A stretch of DNA of 64,000 bases from Cyanobacteria bacterium GSL.Bin1 (GTDB lineage Bacteria; Cyanobacteriota; Cyanobacteriia; Cyanobacteriales; Rubidibacteraceae), in the NCBI GenBank assembly GCA_009909085.1, contig JAAANX010000093.1:1-64000 (forward strand), written 5' to 3'. Positions 55,485-63,457 of this stretch are shown piece by piece. Made by a program: the position numbers and the translations under genes. The notes under the pieces are model-generated. The model saw nothing but the letters and a program-made list of their open reading frames with translations, did not search any database and was not told the DNA's origin. The first letter of the stretch is position 1; each line of letters starts with the position of its first letter.

Positions 55485-55525
55485 GGGGAGGGGGGTTAGT
55501 GGTGAAGGGGAGATGGGGAGAGGGG
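55485..55525 (+). repeat. G-tract region (possible G-quadruplex)
   Basis: Five G runs of 4-6 bases (from 55485, 55490, 55507, 55515, 55522) within 41 bases of purine-rich sequence, between the mltA stop and the cbiX start. On the transcribed minus strand this is a C-rich RNA, so any G-quadruplex would form in DNA of the plus strand. Confidence 0.5.
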
Positions 55526-55563
55526 AGAGACAAGGAAGACAAGGAGAAGATTTAATTCCCGAC

Positions 55564-55591
55564 TCACGAATGACGAATGACGAATGACAAA
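55564..55591. repeat. TGACGAA heptamer repeat
   Basis: Four tandem units: TCACGAA, TGACGAA, TGACGAA, TGACAAA. The array ends 2 bases from the mltA stop codon. Confidence 0.75.
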
Positions 55592-55593
55592 TT

Positions 55594-56730
55594 TCACTCT
55601 TTCAAGAATAGATAATACAGTTGCCCTGTCCAATCCACGATGCCTGCTTTCCGTCCGGCATTTTCGCCCGTGCCCATAAAGATATCCACTCGTCCTGCCC
55701 CTTGAATCGCGCTCCCCGTATCTTGATCTAAAACGTAATGACTGACCAGTGGCGTTTGAATTTCATTGTTAGCAGTAATCTCAGGAAATTGGGTATGCAG
55801 TAGCGCTAATGCCCCTGGTGGCATCAAAGATTTATCAGTGGCAATGCTGCGTTGTGCTGTGACAGGAACGCCTAAACTGCCCGTTGCCGGTGCGCCTTGG
55901 GTTTCTCGAAAGAAGACAAAACTTTTATTGCGCGGTAGGTAAGTGCTGAGTTGTTCGGGGTGTTGCTCAAAATATTGCATTAAACGGGGAAGAGAGAGTT
56001 CATCCCGCTCAAAAATCCCAGCTTTAACTAATTCACCGCCAATGCTGGTGTAAGGATGCTCAGTTTTTCCCGCATAGCCAATTGCTAAAATGCTGCCATC
56101 TCCTAACTGCAGCCGTGCTGAGCCTTGAACGTGGATTAAAAAGGCTTCTAGGCGATCGCGCAACCAAGCAATTTCTAAACCCGCTAGGGGACTATTTTTC
56201 CCTTCTCCGTGCCTCCCTTCAAGTTCGCTGCGGGTGGGATGGGGAGAAGACCACTGTTCAAAGTTCGTCGGTCGTTGATAAATCGGATAACGATATTCAG
56301 CAGTGGGAACGCGACTTGCGGCATAAACCGGTTCAAAATAGCCGGTAAAGTGAACCGTTCCCTGTTGATCCTGTCCCACGGCTTGATACAACGCAAATTC
56401 TTGTTTAACGGCATGGGCAAAGGCTTCTGGGCTGGGAGACGTGCGCAGGAGTTGCCGAAAGCGAATTAAAGAGCGATAAGCGCGATCGCGCGTAATGCCA
56501 GCAACAGGATACTCGGCATAAGCTTCGGCGGCACTGGGCTGCTCCAGATACTGCAAACTGTGGTTAATGGCTCTTAAAAGACCCGCTTTATCTTCCCATT
56601 TTGCCTCTAGGTTCAATTCTGACGGCAGTTGTTGGGATGAGACTTTTTCTAAGGGGAAACTCATGGCGGGTAATGCCGAGAATGCAACCCCCAACCCGAC
56701 AGACAGACTCACCAGTAAAGATTTCATCAT
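55594..56730 (-). CDS. mltA: Membrane-bound lytic murein transglycosylase A
   Basis: 378 residues with a signal peptide (SLLVSLSVGLGVAFSALPAMS). The MltA and 3D domains are evident: VHFTGYFEPVYAAS, EIAWLRDRLEAFLIHVQGSA, and the C-terminal 3D domain with YVLDQDTGSAIQGAGRVDIFMGTG, containing the catalytic Asp residues. It cleaves peptidoglycan with 1,6-anhydromuramic acid formation. Its ATG overlaps the stop of the 83-residue gene by one base. Confidence 0.93.
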   Translation of the reverse strand: MMKSLLVSLSVGLGVAFSALPAMSFPLEKVSSQQLPSELNLEAKWEDKAGLLRAINHSLQYLEQPSAAEAYAEYPVAGITRDRAYRSLIRFRQLLRTSPSPEAFAHAVKQEFALYQAVGQDQQGTVHFTGYFEPVYAASRVPTAEYRYPIYQRPTNFEQWSSPHPTRSELEGRHGEGKNSPLAGLEIAWLRDRLEAFLIHVQGSARLQLGDGSILAIGYAGKTEHPYTSIGGELVKAGIFERDELSLPRLMQYFEQHPEQLSTYLPRNKSFVFFRETQGAPATGSLGVPVTAQRSIATDKSLMPPGALALLHTQFPEITANNEIQTPLVSHYVLDQDTGSAIQGAGRVDIFMGTGENAGRKAGIVDWTGQLYYLFLKE

Positions 56731-56981
56731 TAAAACCGTTCTACACTACCCGCAAATAAGGGTTCCACTCGAATTGCCAACACACTCGATGGGCGCAGCA
56801 CCATATATTCCCCCTGAATATTTTTAATCGGAACACTGATAAAGTCATTTGACTCTCCCTTAGGCTTCAGTTCTCCGGTGTACCATTTTTGGAAATCTTG
56901 AATCGTGGGAAAACGGACTTCTTCGCGATGACCACCCGTTAAAAATAAATAGACGGCATACTCATCTGGGGTGCGTGGCAT
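56730..56981 (-). CDS. Small conserved-looking protein upstream of mltA
   Basis: An 83-residue protein starting MPRTPDEYAVYLFLTGG and containing VRFPTIQDFQKWYTGEL and NIQGEYMVLRPSSVLAIRVE. No family recognised. The ATG at 56981 has AGGAG 8 bases upstream; a longer frame to 57074 reads out of the neighbouring IS element and is not credible. Coupled to mltA by a one-base stop-start overlap, so the two are expressed together. The IS element ends about 30 bases upstream. Confidence 0.72.
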   Translation of the reverse strand: MPRTPDEYAVYLFLTGGHREEVRFPTIQDFQKWYTGELKPKGESNDFISVPIKNIQGEYMVLRPSSVLAIRVEPLFAGSVERF

Positions 56982-57009
56982 AAAATTAACTCCTGATCCG
57001 TGAGGTTGA

Positions 57010-57160
57010 TATTGAAGTGACTTCCTCCCGACTCTCATCCTAGCGGATAGAGAGCGGGCTTCCACTGTCGCCAATGGAATCTTGCTCTCCTACCCTACCC
57101 GAAGATAGATTGCGCCACTTATCTACAACAAAGTTGCCCGACAGTACGACTTGAGAGCCA
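57010..57160 (-). ncRNA. Candidate omegaRNA (reRNA) at the tnpB 3 prime end
   Basis: In characterised TnpB elements the guide RNA comes from the tnpB 3 prime end and right end, with the guide copied from the flanking DNA. Here the right-end hairpin (57027-57058) contains the tnpB stop codon in its loop region. The guide would start just beyond the right end, below about 57013, reading into the leader of the 83-residue gene. The 5 prime limit is arbitrary. Confidence 0.35.
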
Positions 57161-58320
57161 ATTTCTTGCTTTTCGCGAGTCCCGCGATACGTTTCTTCGC
57201 CTCTATTACATATTTCTTGACCAGAGGCTATATCTCTATCTACAACATACCCACACTCATGACATTCGCTCAGCCGAACGCTCAAATCTTTTCTAACTTC
57301 AGCACGGCAATTAGGACATACTTGACTCGTCCCACGATGGTCAACGCGCCCAACAAAGACATCTCTTCTCTTGGCTACATACTCTAAGATGTCTCGTTGC
57401 TTTCCAAAAGCAGCATCAACTGTATGTTTACCCAGCATCCCTTTTGCCATAATACGGAAGTCGCAGTCTTCTATATAGATTGTGTCTGCCATGTCACAAA
57501 GCTTATGAGCGAGTTTGAATTGATAATCAGTGCGCTTGAATGCTATGTGGTTATGTTGTTTAGCTACTTTGATTCGAGCTTTCTCGTAATTTTTCCCCCG
57601 TTTCATCTTTCTCGACAGACGCTTTTGTAGCACTTTCAGCCGACTGTAGGCTGTCTTGAAAAATTTAGGTCTTTTTTCGGTATACCCGTCGCTCGTCGCT
57701 ATATACGAAAGCAACCCAACATCTACACCAATTGCATGACCATGAGGTACTGGATTAGAAAGCTCGAAATCTGATTCTATCGCTACCACCGCAAACCAAC
57801 CTATTGCTTTTTTGACTACCCGTACTTGCTTGATCATGAAACCTTTGGGTATCGGTCTATGCAAATTGATTTGTACTTTTCCTAGTTTCGGCAATTGGAT
57901 TTGCCACCCAGTTAGTGGGTTAGTTTTGAACTGAGGGAACAACATTGACTTCATCTGCCCAAATTTCTTGAATCTAGGGAAGCCATAACCTCTAGCTCTG
58001 AATGAATCCCAACTATCATGTAACCGTCTGATATTGGTTTGTAGCACCTGAGACGGGACTGCTTTTAGTCGTGGGAACTTTTTCTTTGCTTTTGGTAGAT
58101 TGTTTTGTTGCTGGTGGTAACTAGGAAACGGATAATCCGCAGCCATGATATATTCTGATTCTAAGCTGCACCTATCAATCGGACACTTCCTAGAAGCAAT
58201 CCAGTCTTTTAGTTCTCGCAGTGCATAGTTATAAGACAGGCGCAAAGTTTCCAACCACTCATTGAGCAGTTGGATTTGCTGTAAATCTGGGTATATGCGA
58301 TAGCGATAATTTAGAATCAT
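57040..58320 (-). CDS. tnpB: TnpB RNA-guided nuclease
   Basis: 426 residues with the full TnpB layout: N-terminal helix-turn-helix domain (YRYRIYPDLQQIQLLNEWLE), OrfB core, and a split RuvC domain with Asp200 (AIGVDVGLLSY), Glu284 (DTIYIEDCDFR) and Asp363 (YVVDRDIASG). The zinc finger is CPNC (335-338) and CHEC (353-356). All catalytic residues remain, and there is no frameshift. It is likely an active omegaRNA-guided DNA nuclease that helps keep the element in place. The 3 prime end overlaps the right-end hairpin. Confidence 0.93.
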   Translation of the reverse strand: MILNYRYRIYPDLQQIQLLNEWLETLRLSYNYALRELKDWIASRKCPIDRCSLESEYIMAADYPFPSYHQQQNNLPKAKKKFPRLKAVPSQVLQTNIRRLHDSWDSFRARGYGFPRFKKFGQMKSMLFPQFKTNPLTGWQIQLPKLGKVQINLHRPIPKGFMIKQVRVVKKAIGWFAVVAIESDFELSNPVPHGHAIGVDVGLLSYIATSDGYTEKRPKFFKTAYSRLKVLQKRLSRKMKRGKNYEKARIKVAKQHNHIAFKRTDYQFKLAHKLCDMADTIYIEDCDFRIMAKGMLGKHTVDAAFGKQRDILEYVAKRRDVFVGRVDHRGTSQVCPNCRAEVRKDLSVRLSECHECGYVVDRDIASGQEICNRGEETYRGTREKQEIGSQVVLSGNFVVDKWRNLSSGRVGEQDSIGDSGSPLSIR

Positions 58321-58326
58321 AGAACT

Positions 58327-58358
58327 ATTCTACCACAAGCAAAGGTTTACGGTAGAAT
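58327..58358. promoter_or_regulatory. Inverted repeat at the tnpB leader
   Basis: ATTCTACC (58327-58334) and GGTAGAAT (58351-58358) are perfect 8-base arms 16 bases apart, just 7 bases upstream of the tnpB ATG (minus strand). It could limit tnpB translation by hiding the start region. Confidence 0.5.
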
Positions 58359-58408
58359 GTATATCTGCGAGGCATCGAACCTCTTGATATACTTGAGGGA
58401 TGTGTGTA

Positions 58409-58441
58409 TCCCGACGCTGATTCAAAGAATACAGCGCGGGA
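58409..58441. repeat. Left-end hairpin of the IS element
   Basis: Plus-strand arms TCCCG-a-CGCTG-ATTC and GAAT-a-CAGCG-CGGGA enclose an AAA loop. The stem has 14 base pairs with one bulged A on each side. It mirrors the right-end hairpin at 57027-57058. Confidence 0.8.
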
Positions 58442-58518
58442 CTTACAGCCCCTCAAACTCCCCGACAGTTAAGGCAATAGGAAACAGTGTTATCAGTATG
58501 CCCGAATCGACAAGATTC

Positions 58519-58977
58519 TCATTCACTCGCCATGGTTCTAACAATATCACCGCGTGTAATAATACCGACCACTTTTCCCGCTTCATCCACAACAGGTAAG
58601 CGACGAACTTCCCGCTTGTGCATGAGATGAGCTGCTTCTTTCAGGGGGCGATCGCCGGTAATGGAAATAGCACGATCCGTCATTACTTCCTCAACGGTTT
58701 GTCCCAGTGCCTTATGGAGTTCTTTTTCATACCGCGCAGGGTTTTCTAAGTAAATGACACTATCCAAAAACATGAAATAGGGCGGCGGATCAACCCCGGT
58801 TTCTTGCCACATCAAATCTGCTTCTGATAACACCCCGACTAATTTCCCTTCTTTATTTACCACGGGTAAACCACTAATTTTGTTTTCCACCAATACTTTA
58901 ATTGCTTCTTTGAGTGGGGTGTCAGGTTGAACAACAGCCGGGTTGGCTGTCATTACATCGGCAACAGTTTTCGACAT
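58519..58977 (-). CDS. CBS-domain-pair protein
   Basis: A 152-residue protein made of two CBS domains: TVADVMTANPAVVQPDTPLK with KISGLPVVNKEGKLVGVLSE, then TVEEVMTDRAISITGDRPLK with REVRRLPVVDEAGKVVGIIT. Such stand-alone pairs bind adenine nucleotides and regulate partner enzymes; in plants and cyanobacteria some affect thioredoxin systems. The target here is unknown. The IS element lies directly downstream. Confidence 0.9.
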   Translation of the reverse strand: MSKTVADVMTANPAVVQPDTPLKEAIKVLVENKISGLPVVNKEGKLVGVLSEADLMWQETGVDPPPYFMFLDSVIYLENPARYEKELHKALGQTVEEVMTDRAISITGDRPLKEAAHLMHKREVRRLPVVDEAGKVVGIITRGDIVRTMASE

Positions 58978-59062
58978 GAGCGGATTAGCCTTTCAATAAC
59001 GAATGAGGAGCAACCTTTATTTTCCCATTAAACGACCGGGAGTGACAACGGATTAGCTGAGC

Positions 59063-60331
59063 TTACAATAGTTTAGTCGTTTCACCAGCGCGAACATCGC
59101 GCTTCAACATCAAACTAGCAATAATAATCCCCACAATGGCTAATAGTCCCATCGGATAAAAGGCATAGGTATAACTGCCAAACCAGTCCCGAATTTGCCC
59201 CGCGACAAGGGTACCGATCAAAGCCCCTACCCCATAAGCGGTAAAGACGATCCCATAATTTTGGGCATAGTCATCGGGGTTAAATAAGCGCAAGGTAGCA
59301 GTCGGCGCCAGCGCCAGCCATCCTCCTAAACAAAACCAGAATAAACAGAAGGCAACCAAATAAGTGCTCACTTGTCCGGGTTGGGCATTTGCCATCATGA
59401 TACAAGCGATTAAAATGAGTGTGTAAGAACCAATCGCGACCAACCGTGGGGGAAAACGATCACTGAGCCAGCCAAACAGCGGACGACTGAATCCATTAAA
59501 CAAGGCAAATAAAGAGACACTGGTGGCAGCTACCCCCGCATCAATTTCAATCATTTCTTCACCCACTGGGCTCGAAATGCCGATCGCGCTTAACCCGACA
59601 AAAGTGCCGATGGTATAGCAAATCCATAAGCCGTAAAAAGAGGGACTTTTCAGTAAGTGGGGTGGATAAGTGACTGGGGGAGGAACCGCAGTGGCTTCGG
59701 CAACGGATCTCGGCTGTTGCCAATCTTTCGGAGGTAATTTTAACGTCAGCGCGATCGCGAGAATAATTAAGGTAAAGACGATCCCTAAAATCAGCAAGGT
59801 CGGTCGTGCCTGATAGCGATCAATGAGACTCTTTGCTAAAGGGGCGGTAATCAAAGGTGATAAACCAAAGCCAACAATGGTTAACCCCACCGCTAACCCT
59901 TTTCGATCGGGAAACCAACGGGCAGCGACAACCATGGGAACTCCATAAGTAATCCCGACCCCCATCCCTACAATTACTCCATACGTCAAGGTTAAGACCA
60001 CAATATTCTGAGCAAAACTAGCGAGAATATAGCCTAAGCCCACCGTTAGCCCGCCAATCGCTGTCATGCGGGCTGTACCCACTCTTGGAATTAAAAAGCC
60101 GGCAATGGGCATAAACGTCGCATAAAAGACTAAGGCAATGGTATAAGGGAGCAGACTTTCGGTTGCATTGAGTCCCAATTCAGTTTCGAGGGGGTTTCTA
60201 AAAATACTCCAAGAATAAACAGTTCCTAAACAGAGAAGAACAATCATTCCTAACGGAATCAGCAACCACCGCCCCTGAGTTGCCGGTAGCCCTAATACTT
60301 TCAAATCTTGGTTACTCTTAGGACTTGCCAT
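59063..60331 (-). CDS. MFS transporter (oxalate/formate antiporter-like)
   Basis: About 422 residues with 12 helices. The first helix LLIPLGMIVLLCLGTVYSWSIFRNPLE and segments GVGITYGVPMVVAARWFPDRKGLAVGL, GLWICYTIGTFVGLSAIG and the C-terminal AYGVGALIGTLVAGQIRD fit the OFA subgroup of MFS. The substrate is probably a small carboxylate, unproven. I prefer the ATG at 60331 (MASPKS). The frame continues to 60463 with a basic, plausible-looking extension (SPIEQRQWIKKKYRSLARE), so a longer form cannot be excluded. Confidence 0.85.
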   Translation of the reverse strand: MASPKSNQDLKVLGLPATQGRWLLIPLGMIVLLCLGTVYSWSIFRNPLETELGLNATESLLPYTIALVFYATFMPIAGFLIPRVGTARMTAIGGLTVGLGYILASFAQNIVVLTLTYGVIVGMGVGITYGVPMVVAARWFPDRKGLAVGLTIVGFGLSPLITAPLAKSLIDRYQARPTLLILGIVFTLIILAIALTLKLPPKDWQQPRSVAEATAVPPPVTYPPHLLKSPSFYGLWICYTIGTFVGLSAIGISSPVGEEMIEIDAGVAATSVSLFALFNGFSRPLFGWLSDRFPPRLVAIGSYTLILIACIMMANAQPGQVSTYLVAFCLFWFCLGGWLALAPTATLRLFNPDDYAQNYGIVFTAYGVGALIGTLVAGQIRDWFGSYTYAFYPMGLLAIVGIIIASLMLKRDVRAGETTKLL

Positions 60332-60534
60332 AACTGACTTGCTTGTCTCCCTAGCTAATGATCTATATTTTTTTTTGATCCATTGTCTTTGCTCAATCGG
60401 AGAAAGCTCCGGAGGCGGATCGCAAATTTTCCCAATTTTACGCAAATTCCCCAAATTCGTCAAAATTTTACCGGGACACTTAGAGGGGACTATCCTGCCC
60501 AGCAGGCAGAGTCAGCACTGGCTACTGAGCGCTG

Positions 60535-61749
60535 CTATTCCAGGGCAAATTGAGACCCCCAACGATCTTGAGGAAGAAAGGCGCGATCCATCGGTAACGG
60601 GGCAACCGGTTCGGCGAGGAGAAAAGTTCCTTCGAGAATTTGTTGTTTCAAGAGATCTGCGACTTCGCGCGATCGCGCAATACTGGCTAAAGGAGCGGTG
60701 CGCACAGTTTCCCCTTCGATTTTAATGGTACCGCTTTTCAGTTGCTGGTAATTGACTAAACCAAAAGTGGGACGCACCCGCCGCGGAATGGAAAAATCCA
60801 CAACCGGTGCAACAATCTCTTCATCTTTAATCGCACAATGGGCAACCGCTTCTTCAGTGAGCATGGGGAGGGGAATGCCAACGCCTAACATCAGAGAAGG
60901 ACCATAATTGCGGAAATAACACCCCCTTACCCATCGCGAACTCATGGCTTTAGCATCACCGACTAAGGTTAACGTGGCGGCTGGACCAATGGGGGTTTGA
61001 TTCTCGAGTCGCCGTTGTTTGGGGAAATGTTGGGTGCCTTCAGCGGCAATATAGCCCACCCCCCCGCCGAGAAAAATGCGAGTACCAATGCCAATTAACT
61101 GGAGCTTTGGATCATTGAATAAGGGCGCGATCGCGCCCGGAGAAGAATAAACAGCATTCCCTAAATTGGGATGTAAGGGACCTAAATAAGTGTAGAGGAC
61201 TCGTTCCCCGGCATTCACCCCAACGATGAAATTTTGATAAACGTTGCGGGGGTTATAGAGATAAAACTGATTAATGGTTTCACGAGTGACGGTTGTTTGA
61301 AACGAGGCGCGCGGATAACAATCACTCACTTGTCCAATTGCTTTTAGTTGTACGGGTTGACCGGCAATTAAATCTTGGATCACATGACCGCCACCGCGTT
61401 CCCGATAGGAAACCCCAAGACGCGTTTCTAACTCGCTGGTTTCGCCAGAGCTACTATAATCTGGACTCGCCGTTGCACCAATGTAGAGATCAACTGCTCC
61501 TAATCCGGTGTAAACGGGGACACTATCCAGCCAGCATTGTCGAATATTAATCGGCGGATCCGTATGTCCCAGATTAATCATTGCTCCCGATGACTCCATC
61601 GGCTCAAAGGTTCCCGTAGTTACCACATCCACTTCTTTCGCGACTTGGCTGACCCCTTTTTCTGCAACTTGGGCTTTTAACTCTTCTACCGTCCAGACAA
61701 CGGCTTTTTGATCTTTGATCTTTTCGTTAATCTCCGCGATCGTCCGCAT
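60535..61749 (-). CDS. Homocysteine biosynthesis protein (DUF39)
   Basis: About 404 residues. The N-terminal MRTIAEINEKIKDQKAVVWT and the segments VVTTGTFEPMESSGAMINLG, GGGVGYIAAEGTQHFPKQ and AKAMSSRWVRGCYFRNYG match DUF39, which makes homocysteine from aspartate semialdehyde and sulfide in anaerobes and some phototrophs. The Cys in RGCYFRNYG is the likely active site. No ferredoxin or CBS partner domain is fused. The ATG at 61749 fits the family; a longer frame to 61785 adds 12 unlikely residues. Same strand as the MFS gene. Confidence 0.88.
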   Translation of the reverse strand: MRTIAEINEKIKDQKAVVWTVEELKAQVAEKGVSQVAKEVDVVTTGTFEPMESSGAMINLGHTDPPINIRQCWLDSVPVYTGLGAVDLYIGATASPDYSSSGETSELETRLGVSYRERGGGHVIQDLIAGQPVQLKAIGQVSDCYPRASFQTTVTRETINQFYLYNPRNVYQNFIVGVNAGERVLYTYLGPLHPNLGNAVYSSPGAIAPLFNDPKLQLIGIGTRIFLGGGVGYIAAEGTQHFPKQRRLENQTPIGPAATLTLVGDAKAMSSRWVRGCYFRNYGPSLMLGVGIPLPMLTEEAVAHCAIKDEEIVAPVVDFSIPRRVRPTFGLVNYQQLKSGTIKIEGETVRTAPLASIARSREVADLLKQQILEGTFLLAEPVAPLPMDRAFLPQDRWGSQFALE

Positions 61750-62045
61750 CGTGATTCTTAGAATGTGGGTTGAACTCGAATCCATTTAACCATATCAGAT
61801 CCCAGGAATAGAGGACGATCATTCTTCGTTTCATGAAGTTACTATTTGGGAAGAGTGCGCTATCAGTAAGATTTAATTGCCAATTTTAAGGATTTTTCGT
61901 TTTTGGAAATAAAAAAGGCGTGATCATGACTATCCCTTGCGATATAATAAACCAAAGCAATTAAGCAACCATTAACGCTTCTAAAATAGAGCATAAATAT
62001 AATTTTTTTGCTGTTCTTTTAGCGTTCTTCCAATCCAATTAAAAA

Positions 62046-62753
62046 TTGAAAGTTTATCTGATCGGTGCCGGCTTAGGTCGCCCTCAATATTTAACCCAAC
62101 AAGCGCGACAACACTTAGAAAAAGCAGATATTTTAATTTATGATGCATTAGTTGATGAAGCAATTTTAGATCTTGTTTCTTCCTATTGCCGAAAAATTTA
62201 TGTCGGAAAACGAGGGGGAAAACCCAGTACCCCTCAGAGTGAAATTAATCGTCTTTTAGTGGAGTCTGCCCAACAAAATCAACACGTTGTTCGTCTCAAA
62301 AATGGCGATCCGTTTATTTTTGGTCGCGCCCGAGAAGAAGTAGAGGCTCTAAAAACCATTGGCTGCGATGTAGAAGTTATTCCCGGTTTATCCTCAGCAA
62401 TGACGGCTCCTCTCCTTGCCGGAATCCCCCTCACCGATAAAGTTTTAAGTCGCAGTTTTAGTGTCATTACCGCTCATGAACCAGCCCAATTAGAGTGGGA
62501 GGCTTTAGCAAGAATTGATACGCTGGTGATTTTAATGGGCGGTCGAAACTTAGCCCTGATTACTGAGCAATTAATGCTAGCAGGAAAAGCCAGTTCTTGT
62601 CCCATTGCCATTATTCGGAAAGCAGGAACTGATGAGCAACAAGTATGGGTAGGAACTTTAGAAACGATTGTTGAAATCACCCAAGGCAATCAACTTTCTC
62701 CCACGGTCATGGTTGTGGGAGAAGTGGTTAGTTTAAGGTCTCTGTTTTCATAA
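62046..62753 (+). CDS. cobA: Uroporphyrinogen-III C-methyltransferase
   Basis: 235 residues of the SUMT class, using SAM to methylate uroporphyrinogen III at C2 and C7 to precorrin-2. Motifs are VYLIGAGLGRPQYLT (GxGxG-like), YDALVD, VYVGKRGGKPSTPQSEIN and VRLKNGDPFIFGRAREEV. The start is TTG (62046) because no ATG lies upstream at suitable distance. Its last 6 bases overlap surE, tail to tail. No cobalamin riboswitch was seen. Confidence 0.92.
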   Translation: MKVYLIGAGLGRPQYLTQQARQHLEKADILIYDALVDEAILDLVSSYCRKIYVGKRGGKPSTPQSEINRLLVESAQQNQHVVRLKNGDPFIFGRAREEVEALKTIGCDVEVIPGLSSAMTAPLLAGIPLTDKVLSRSFSVITAHEPAQLEWEALARIDTLVILMGGRNLALITEQLMLAGKASSCPIAIIRKAGTDEQQVWVGTLETIVEITQGNQLSPTVMVVGEVVSLRSLFS

Positions 62754-63419
62754 CTTGAATTGGGAAACGGCAATATTTCCGGAAAAACAAATATCAACAT
62801 CGCTTCCTTTTTGACGCTGACGCTTACCGTATTCTCCTTGATAATGATACCGTTCGCCATCAAAATGATAGACAACCGGTAAGGGTTGTTTGCCTCCCTC
62901 ACAAAAGATAATTTCCGGATCGTTTGATCCAGGTTCTAAATGAGGTAAATTGACATTCCAATAACATCCTTCCGGCAAAGACAAGGGTAGTAATGTCTCT
63001 AAAACTTTGCCACTCCAACGGGCGGCAAGTGTCCAATCAATTTCTAAGGGTCGTTTGCGCCAATGGGAAATGGCAATCCCTTTTTTACCCAAAAAAACCG
63101 CTTCTCGCACAGCAGCCACGGTTCCTGAAATGTAAATGTCTGCCCCTAAATTGCCACCGGCATTAATCCCAGAAATAACCCATTCCGCATCCGGAAACAG
63201 TTGGGTAACACCAATGCGAACACAATCGGCTGGAGTACCATCAACACTATAGGTTTGCTCGGAATGCTTTTGCAACTTTAAGCCCCGTTTCGTCGTCACT
63301 TGATGTCCACAACCAGAAAGTTCCGTTTCGGGAGCGATGATAATTCCTTGTTCTTGAATTGCCGTTTGCAGGGCTTTAATTCCAGGGGCTTGAAACCCAT
63401 CGTCGTTCGTTAAAATCAT
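62748..63419 (-). CDS. surE: 5 prime/3 prime-nucleotidase SurE
   Basis: 223 residues. The SurE signature is the N-terminal ILTNDDGFQAPGIKAL with metal-binding Asp-Asp, plus SGINAGGNLGADIYISGTVAA. It dephosphorylates nucleoside monophosphates, especially under stress or in stationary phase. Slightly shorter than E. coli SurE (253 residues), as in other cyanobacteria. Confidence 0.93.
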   Translation of the reverse strand: MILTNDDGFQAPGIKALQTAIQEQGIIIAPETELSGCGHQVTTKRGLKLQKHSEQTYSVDGTPADCVRIGVTQLFPDAEWVISGINAGGNLGADIYISGTVAAVREAVFLGKKGIAISHWRKRPLEIDWTLAARWSGKVLETLLPLSLPEGCYWNVNLPHLEPGSNDPEIIFCEGGKQPLPVVYHFDGERYHYQGEYGKRQRQKGSDVDICFSGNIAVSQFKL

Positions 63420-63457
63420 GCTATTTTTAGGCTTGTTTCATAGAGAGATATTACAAA

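Larger units (their letters stand above)
57010..58460 (-). mobile_element. TnpB-only IS200/IS605-type element
   Basis: The unit has a tnpB gene and no tnpA. Both ends carry hairpins of the same build: on the plus strand CCCG-a-5bp-4bp-loop-4bp-a-5bp-CGGG, at 57027-57058 (right end) and 58409-58441 (left end, 14 base pairs with single-A bulges). At the left, TTGAGGG (58393-58399) also pairs with CCCTCAA (58450-58456). Subterminal hairpins recognised by the Y1 transposase are characteristic of this family. Exact ends are uncertain by about 20 bases. Movement would need TnpA supplied elsewhere. Confidence 0.8.

Noticed and set aside
56982-57074. N-terminal extension of the 83-residue gene
   Set aside because: It is translated from the right end of the IS element, including its hairpin; the ATG at 56981 has its own ribosome-binding site.
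62046-62753. Cobalamin riboswitch before cobA or cbiX
   Set aside because: I looked for a B12-box-like sequence in both upstream regions and found none.
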